A DNA stretch of 64,000 nt, from positions 21,982-85,981 of the forward strand of contig AJFK01000336.1 in the NCBI GenBank assembly GCA_000467715.1, in the 5' to 3' direction. The position numbers and the translations under genes are program-made. Positions 58,487-64,000 of the stretch are shown here, one piece after another. The stretch comes from Hysterium pulicare CBS 123377 (Eukaryota; Ascomycota; Dothideomycetes; Hysteriales; Hysteriaceae). How positions within the stretch are numbered: the first letter of the stretch is position 1; each line of letters begins with the position of its first letter. Under the pieces are notes generated by a model that was not told where the DNA came from, did no database searches, and worked only from the letters and a program-made list of their open reading frames with translations.

Positions 58487-59571
58487 GGTTCTCGAATAAC
58501 TTGTTTTTACTGGTTGACGTATATGAGTGGGTGGGCCTAGGGGGTTGAGGAATGGTTTGCAGTTTGCAGCAGTTGTGGTTGCAAAATGCTTATGGAGGGG
58601 CTTGGAGGCGTTCAGGAGACGGAATGGAGCTCGAGTAAGAGTAAACAGAGCCACTTTAAATATTTTCGAAGCTCGTAATCTGCTTGTAGAAATTGGAAGG
58701 TCAGAATCCTTCCAGTTCCTCCGAGGTAGCAAGCTGAACTCACTGTAAGCGGTAAGTTGATTGGCAGCTCCTCGGTTCCTTGTGATCAGAGTGGCAACGA
58801 TTGTCACTTTTACACTTATGTTGGTGATTGCAAAGTCTGATGTTGGAGTAAAGGGGAAGGGGATGCAATTGTATAGCTGAGAAAGGCTTATGGGCGGCAG
58901 GTGAGCACGAGGAGGTCTGAGAATGTTGAAAGTTCCTGCTTCCTCGTGAAATGCGATCATATGCCAGGATCCGTCAGGATGCCTTATCGATAATGCACCT
59001 CTTTCTCAACCCTGCAACTCCCGGGCGATTAAATTGGCCAATGGCATACACTCGCCGTGCGTATTTTTTGATTGTTTACCGTCGCATCAAAAAGTGTTGC
59101 TTGCGAAGACAAGTCACAAAGTTTGCCAAATTCTATTGACATACAAACTGTGCTACAGGACTTTTGTCCTTCTTGCATTGGCAATGTTGAGTAAAGAATG
59201 AGAGACGGATAACGTTTGGCGCATCTTGTTGGGAACAGTTGAGGGCAGCTTGATTGGCATATGCACGCCGTACATGTGCCACAATGATAGTCGCTTCAAC
59301 AAACCGACGACAGCTGTAACGTAGAAGCACATCGCTCATTGCTTTCTCATTATTACTACCTAAGCTCACTCCCGTTCATACTAACAGAGTCACAGAACAA
59401 TTGTGTTCCATAAAATGAACTCATCAACTCCAATGCTTACGAAACGCTGGAGACATGAGGAAACACATCTTTTTGGAAATGCAGAACATCGAAAAATGTT
59501 GACCAACCACCATTACTGCCCTAGGCTTTAGGGCCACCCCTGTATTTCCTCCATATCTGCTCTTCCTTCGA
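58487..59571. other. GPD1 upstream region with in-frame extension
   Basis: About 1.1 kb. The first 474 bp (58487-58960 on the minus strand) are open and in frame with GPD1. The rest, to 59571, holds the 3' region of the GPI-protein gene, with no supported frame. Confidence 0.5.
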
Positions 59572-60217
59572 CTATAGAGCAAGTCCGAACGCAGCCATCA
59601 TGCCGGCAGCCAGGACAGGTGTACCGTATTCGCGAGCAAGGGCCAGTGCAGTCGCAGCACCCTTGGAGGATGTAGCAGTAGCTGAGGCCGCGGTTGCCGA
59701 ACCGCTGTTGCCACCGGTCGTCGCAGAGCCCCCGGTGGATGATGGAGCAGAGCTTGAAGAGGACGTAGTGGCATCAAAAGTCTTGTTACCGCATTGGACG
59801 GACAAGCAGAATTGTTGACCCGTGAGATCGTTGGGGCTAGCGTTGATGCAGTCCGTTCGCCATTGCAGACACTGTAGTGCGGGCAAGCTCTGCTGGTAGT
59901 CGGAAACGTTTGGCTTGGAGCCATCCGAGCAGACACAGGTGTAGTTGAGGGTGCCCTATGGGAAGTGGCTGTTAAATGTTGTTCATACGCCGATGAGGTA
60001 TTTCACTTACAGTATCACACTGGTTGCCATCCTTCGTCGCAAGCTTGTTAATGCCTCCGCAGAGTTCGGGGCAAGTGTTTTGTTCAGCGCGACACCAGCT
60101 CTGGCGGGTCTCGATGGGCACAGAGTTGGGGTCGATGCTGCAGCATGCTGTGAAGTTCTGGGCAGCTGCGAGGCTGGTGAAGGCCGTTGCGGCGAGAAGC
60201 AGAGTCGCGTAGAGCAT
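59572..60217 (-). CDS. GPI-anchored cysteine-rich cell-surface protein (DUF7707-like)
   Basis: Two exons (intron 59956-60010) give 196 aa. A signal peptide covers 1-19 (MLYATLLLAATAFTSLAAA). Residues 20-125 form a small cysteine-rich module with about ten Cys (ACCSID ... SWCRAEQNTCPELCGG ... CDT ... CVCSDG ... CLQWRTDC ... QFCLSVQCG). A Ser/Thr/Ala/Gly-rich stalk follows, then a C-terminal hydrophobic segment ending GMMAAFGLAL, a GPI-attachment signal. The Cys pattern resembles the fungal surface proteins grouped as DUF7707 and is not a CFEM domain. Expected location: plasma membrane or cell wall. Function unknown; the anchor call is firm, the domain name less so. Confidence 0.85.
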
Positions 60218-61756
60218 GGCTGGCTTGTGTATGGATGTCTGTGCGTGCACCGGGCGGGTTAGCAACGAGACGGCGTGAAGATTGACAGTGGGGATGTGCT
60301 CACCTAGCAATTGATGGAGATTGAGGAGGCTCAACGGCAGAAACGGGGGATGAACAGGTGGATGCGCGGGATGGGGAGAAGAAGTGTTGACGAAGAAAGG
60401 GATGTGTTGGGCCGGCGACGGGCATGGTTTTATGTCTGGGAAGCTTCCCTCGGTGAAGCTAACAAGACGCACCCGACAGCAATCACGACCGGGCCAAAGC
60501 GGCTTAGCTGGGGCAATAGCTTCTTATCTCTTCGACGTTTGAAGCGGCGACTCAGACCACCAAGCTGCGAGAGCGTCTCAGAGATTGCCGTCCATTTATC
60601 CAGCCCCGTCTGCAGAGCGCCTCTTCTTCCGATCACTGAGATCATGTCCGACATGTTTCATGCATGATCCCTCCTCAAACATCCAAGGCATTGGATGCCC
60701 GGACAATTCCCCATTCACCACATCCGCCCTTGGCGAGCGTCAAGGCCGTGGCTTGCTCTTGTGAACCAGTTCAGGCCGTTGGACGCGATTCAACCCTGCA
60801 CGGGTCGGACACGTACCCTTGTGGCGATAGTCTGCATTCCACATCTGGACCTTGCCCTTGTGCGCGCGGGACCTTGAAATGGCAGAGACAGGACAATTTC
60901 CACCATGGACATGTCGCGAAGTCTGATTTGGCGTCAATTGTCGCGATTCATTCACCTATCGCTTCGCTTTGCTGCATAGACTCTGGCGCTTCGCGTGGGG
61001 GAGCTTTCTTTTGCCATGGAAACTGAGGTGACAAGCTTTTTAGCCTTCTTCAGAGGCTGCCGTCATCCAATCAATGCAGCATCCGTAAACGGACCGATGA
61101 GCCTGCCGAGACTCCCATGCATCCCATTTCCTTGGCAACCGGCTCCTGTGGAGATCGTGAACTTCATCTCAAAATCCTCATCCTCAACCCAGAATGTCCT
61201 TGTCCTTTCTCGCCCCAACATCACGCTCTGCTCACACTGAACGGATGGAATATCTCTCAAGGATCGGAAAGAGCACATGCTGAGTGTTTAGCAACTGATG
61301 TTTCCTTGTGGGAGGTTGCATAAGCCTAAGCCCGAACTGGTAGTGATCTACTCCTCTACTTCGCTTTTAATATATCGTGTGCTTCGACTTCAATTCATGT
61401 CCAGAATGAGATACTAGGAAGTCTCTTGCAATTGGCTTCTTTCTTGTCTCTATTTGTATCTCCCTTCGAAAAACCATTAGATGCTCCCGGAATTTGCACC
61501 TGTCTTAACCCCGACGCTTAACGCCGTTTCAGCACTCCTTCCACGGCTCTCGCTCTCTCGCTCTCTTGAATTCACCGTTGTAGGACACTCAACTGCTTTA
61601 CTGACCAATTAACTATCAAGCATTCCAATCCACCGGAACAATTCTTGTCCGGCATCTGCCAACTGTAGAAGTATAAAAGCTCTCAAACACACCCATTGAT
61701 TTCGTTTACCTCCCTAGCTCCTAAATGCTCAGTTAATCTCTTGAAGATCATTCAGA
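60218..61756. other. Divergent intergenic region
   Basis: About 1.5 kb between divergent start codons. CT-rich tandem bits (CTCTCG) lie near 61550-61566. The open frames here (for example 60311-60667) show no motif. Nothing else is seen. Confidence 0.45.
61671..61680 (+). promoter_or_regulatory. TATA box of the aldo-keto reductase gene
   Basis: TATAAAAG lies about 80 bp upstream of the reductase ATG, a good match to the consensus at a sensible distance. Confidence 0.6.
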
Positions 61757-63340
61757 ATGCCAAAAGTCATGAAAAAAGAAGTTGGCCCTGTAGGCTATGG
61801 GCTCATGGGTACGTGCCTTCCTATACGAACCACTGGTCTGACTATCTTCGACCATACATGTCACTTCTATGTCTCTACATATCCCCTTTAACAACTCTCC
61901 TATGGACCATCTATCACTCGCCTCTTGATGTTCGCCATGTATGTCGATACAGAATATCAGACTCACCTCTATCAGGCCTAACACCTCGAGCGCGCCCCCC
62001 ACCCCAATCCCAGGATGAATCCATCACCGCCATGCGCACCGCTCTCTCCAAAGGCTGCAACTTCTGGAACGGCGGCGAGTTCTACGGTACCCCAGAGAGC
62101 AACTCTCTCACCTTACTCAACGCCTACTACCAGAAGTATCCCGAAGACGCTGAAAAGGTATTATAACATCGAATCCCCAGAACCCTCCATTTGCACTTCC
62201 TCCGAACCTTGGCTATAAAAATTAGAAGCACGTCTGACTAGCACACTGATAAAAGGTTCTTTTGAATATAAAAGGCTGCGCAGACACCACAAAAATGACT
62301 CCCATCTGCTCTCGCGCCGACGTGCGTAAAAGCGTAGAAACCTGTCTCGCGCAACTTGGTCCCATTGGCAAAATCGGTACGTAAGGTCCGGGTACAAAAC
62401 CTATGTCCCTGTCTTTGTACTTTCCCCTAGATTTTATTATGCACATCCCACTCAAGTGGTATCTGAAGATCAGAACACTATAAGCAGAAGGATTCAGCGT
62501 GTTGTGGCAGTACTAAAACCCCTTTTTGTAGTTCATGCTAATCGTACTTTCGCCTATAGACATGTTCGAGCCAGGACGCCGAGACCCCTCCGTTCCCTTC
62601 TCGGAAACCCTCAACGCACTGAAGGAACTGCAGGATGAGGGAAAGATCGGGGGTATCGCATTGAGTGAAGTGAGCGCCGAGACAATCCGAGAGGCTAGTA
62701 AAGTCGTCAATGTAGTTGCTGTGGAGATTGAGATTAGTCTGTTGTGTACAGATGCGTTGGAAAATGGGATCACGGATACTTGCAAGAAACTAGGGATTCC
62801 GATAATTGCGTAAGCGCTTCTTCCTTTCCCGTCCTTTTCCTCCTTTCAAGTCACCCGCAACTACCAAGTCCAAACTACAACCAAAACTACGAGCTCTTCT
62901 CCTCATGCCCCCCTAAACCACCCTCCTAACCCAACACCAGCTACTCCCCCCTCGGCCACGGCTTCCTAACCGGCGCCCTAAAATCCCCCACCTCCCTCCC
63001 CCCGCAAGACTTCCGCCGTCTCCTCCCCCGCTTCTCCGCCGAAAACTTCCACCACAACCTCACCCTCGTCACGCACCTCGAAACGCTCGCGGCTAAAAAG
63101 AAATGCACCCCCGCCCAACTCGCCATCGCCTGGGTCGTGGCGCTGAATCGGAGACCGGATATGCCGCTCATTATACCGATTCCGGGGGCGACGGGCCTGG
63201 AGAGGGTGGAGGAGAATGCGGGGGCGGCGGAGGTGGTGTTGAGTGAGGGGGAGATGGGGGAGATTGATGGTATATTGGGGAAGATTGAGATTTGGGGGGA
63301 GAGGTATCATGAGCATGGGATGAAGTTTGTGAATGGGTGA
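61757..63340 (+). CDS. Aldo-keto reductase, pyridoxal reductase type
   Basis: Five exons give 334 aa; introns 61809-61975, 62158-62255, 62377-62559 and 62810-62940 are long for this window (98-183 bp). The barrel motifs are in order: VGYGLMGLT at the N-terminus, CNFWNGGEFYG with the catalytic Tyr, LLNIKGC with the Lys, MFEPGRRD where most relatives have the His-containing strand, YSPLGHGFLTG, and PIPGATGLERVEEN for NADPH binding. The WNGGEFYG and MFEP variants are those of the yeast and fungal pyridoxal reductase (Plr1/YakC) group, which reduces pyridoxal to pyridoxine; a different aldehyde substrate is possible. The last exon switches from nearly G-free to nearly C-free on the coding strand. 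It converges with an MFS gene 178 bp away. Confidence 0.9.
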
Positions 63341-63518
63341 ACCAGGAAGAACGGATGAATCTGGGAGGAAGAGAGTTGATTGATCGGTTCCCTCCTGTGG
63401 TAGAAGAAGCCATTAGAGCAAGTTAAAATACTCTTAATCAGAAAACCCTCCTTTCATCAACACTATCGCAGCCACCAAACCTCCCAATCCACCATCTCGA
63501 CAACACTTCAACCTCACT

Positions 63519-63864
63519 TCAAACCCCATCCTCACCCTTCCCACCCTTCCCCCCAAACCCAACACTAACCCTCTCCCCCTCCTCTCCCAAACTTTCCGTC
63601 CCAGACCCAACCTCACTCCCCACCCTCTCCAAACCCTTCCTCCTCTTCTCCCTAGCCCACAGCACTCTAATCACAAGCGCCGTCACAATCAGCGAAGCAG
63701 CCAGAAACGAAGCGGTAACGAAACCCTTGTGGTACCGTGGCGCGTCTACTTGCTGCCAGACTATGAGCGGGAGCCAGGCTTGCAGGACGTAGGCCATTTC
63801 GTTCATGCTGGCGACTACGATGGCGCGCTCTTCGTTGTCTGAGGCGCAGATTTCGTGGGCCCAG
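63519..63864 (-). CDS. MFS anion/allantoate-type permease, C-terminal exon (runs off the window)
   Basis: The last exon of a transporter. After an acceptor at 63865 it reads WAHEICASDNEERAIVVASM, then NEMAYVLQAWLPLIVWQQ and HKGFVTASFLAASLIVTALV, ending in a Lys/Arg/Gly/Glu-rich cytosolic tail. The D-x-E-R-A-I-V and W-x-P-L segments and last membrane helix are typical of the Dal5/Tna1 (ACS) family, which imports allantoate, nicotinate, biotin precursors and similar anions. The upstream exons lie beyond the right edge, so the substrate cannot be guessed and completeness cannot be judged. About 115 codons are present. Confidence 0.72.
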
Positions 63865-63974
63865 CTGGAGGTTTGTTAGTTTGATGGGCGTGAGGTGGAA
63901 GGGGTGAGGGGGGTTTTGAAGGGGAGATAAGTGCCATTTATTGGGTATTTTTTTGGGTCCATGTTGAAACCTCC

Positions 63975-64000
63975 TTTTTTTTTTTTTTTTTTTTTTTTTT
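63975..64000. repeat. Run of 26 T at the window edge
   Basis: An unbroken poly-T tract ends the window. It would lie in an intron of the MFS gene if natural; it could also be an assembly or polishing artefact. Confidence 0.9.

Overview
The window looks like chromosomal DNA of a filamentous ascomycete (Pezizomycotina). Nearly every gene is interrupted by short introns (about 45-70 bp) with GTRNGT donors and CTRAY-like branch points. The gene content is typical of the group: Zn2Cys6 regulators, HET-type and CorA-like proteins, MFS drug transporters, a GH79 hydrolase, a GPI-anchored Cys-rich surface protein and an NRPS-like reductase relic. A placement in Leotiomycetes is only a guess. I saw no rRNA, tRNA, CRISPR array or intact transposon. 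Splice sites below were chosen by eye; for multi-exon genes given as complete, exon lengths sum to a multiple of three except where noted.

Layout. 2-4 kb: drug-type MFS transporter. 5.1-5.5 kb: orphan N-terminal piece of a HET-type gene. 5.6-12.3 kb: divergent pair, a Pro/Gln-rich conserved protein with a PPPPY motif and a WW + PhoD-like phosphatase. 12.7-18 kb: Fmp32/MCUR1-like mitochondrial protein, 14-3-3 protein and Dph4 J-protein. 18.7-25.7 kb: two divergent zinc-cluster regulators. 26.2-26.5 kb: possible 86-aa gene with two PPxY motifs. 27.3-31.3 kb: Mug190-like SMP/C2 protein. 31.9-36.8 kb: divergent atypical kinase and CorA-like membrane protein. 37.7-38.7 kb: four-pass membrane protein. 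38.7-44 kb: gene-poor, with recurring TATATAAAC cores. 44-45.8 kb: GH79 glycosidase. 46.4-47.3 kb: decayed C-terminal reductase domain of an adenylate-forming reductase. 49-51.7 kb: Zn2Cys6 regulator. 53-56.2 kb: convergent pair, Pam17 and an unknown coiled-coil protein. 57.1-58.5 kb: NAD glycerol-3-phosphate dehydrogenase. 59.6-60.2 kb: GPI-anchored protein. 61.8-63.3 kb: aldo-keto reductase, convergent with the 3' exon of an MFS permease that runs off the right edge.

Housekeeping genes (14-3-3, Dph4, Pam17, Fmp32, Gpd1) are interspersed with accessory ones, so this is ordinary chromosome arm and not one gene cluster. The most unusual signal is compositional. In about nine genes on both strands the coding strand flips from C-rich to strongly G-rich within the 3' part of the CDS, and in two convergent pairs the pattern is mirrored. 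The best-supported hidden gene is the reductase pseudogene at 46.4-47.3 kb.
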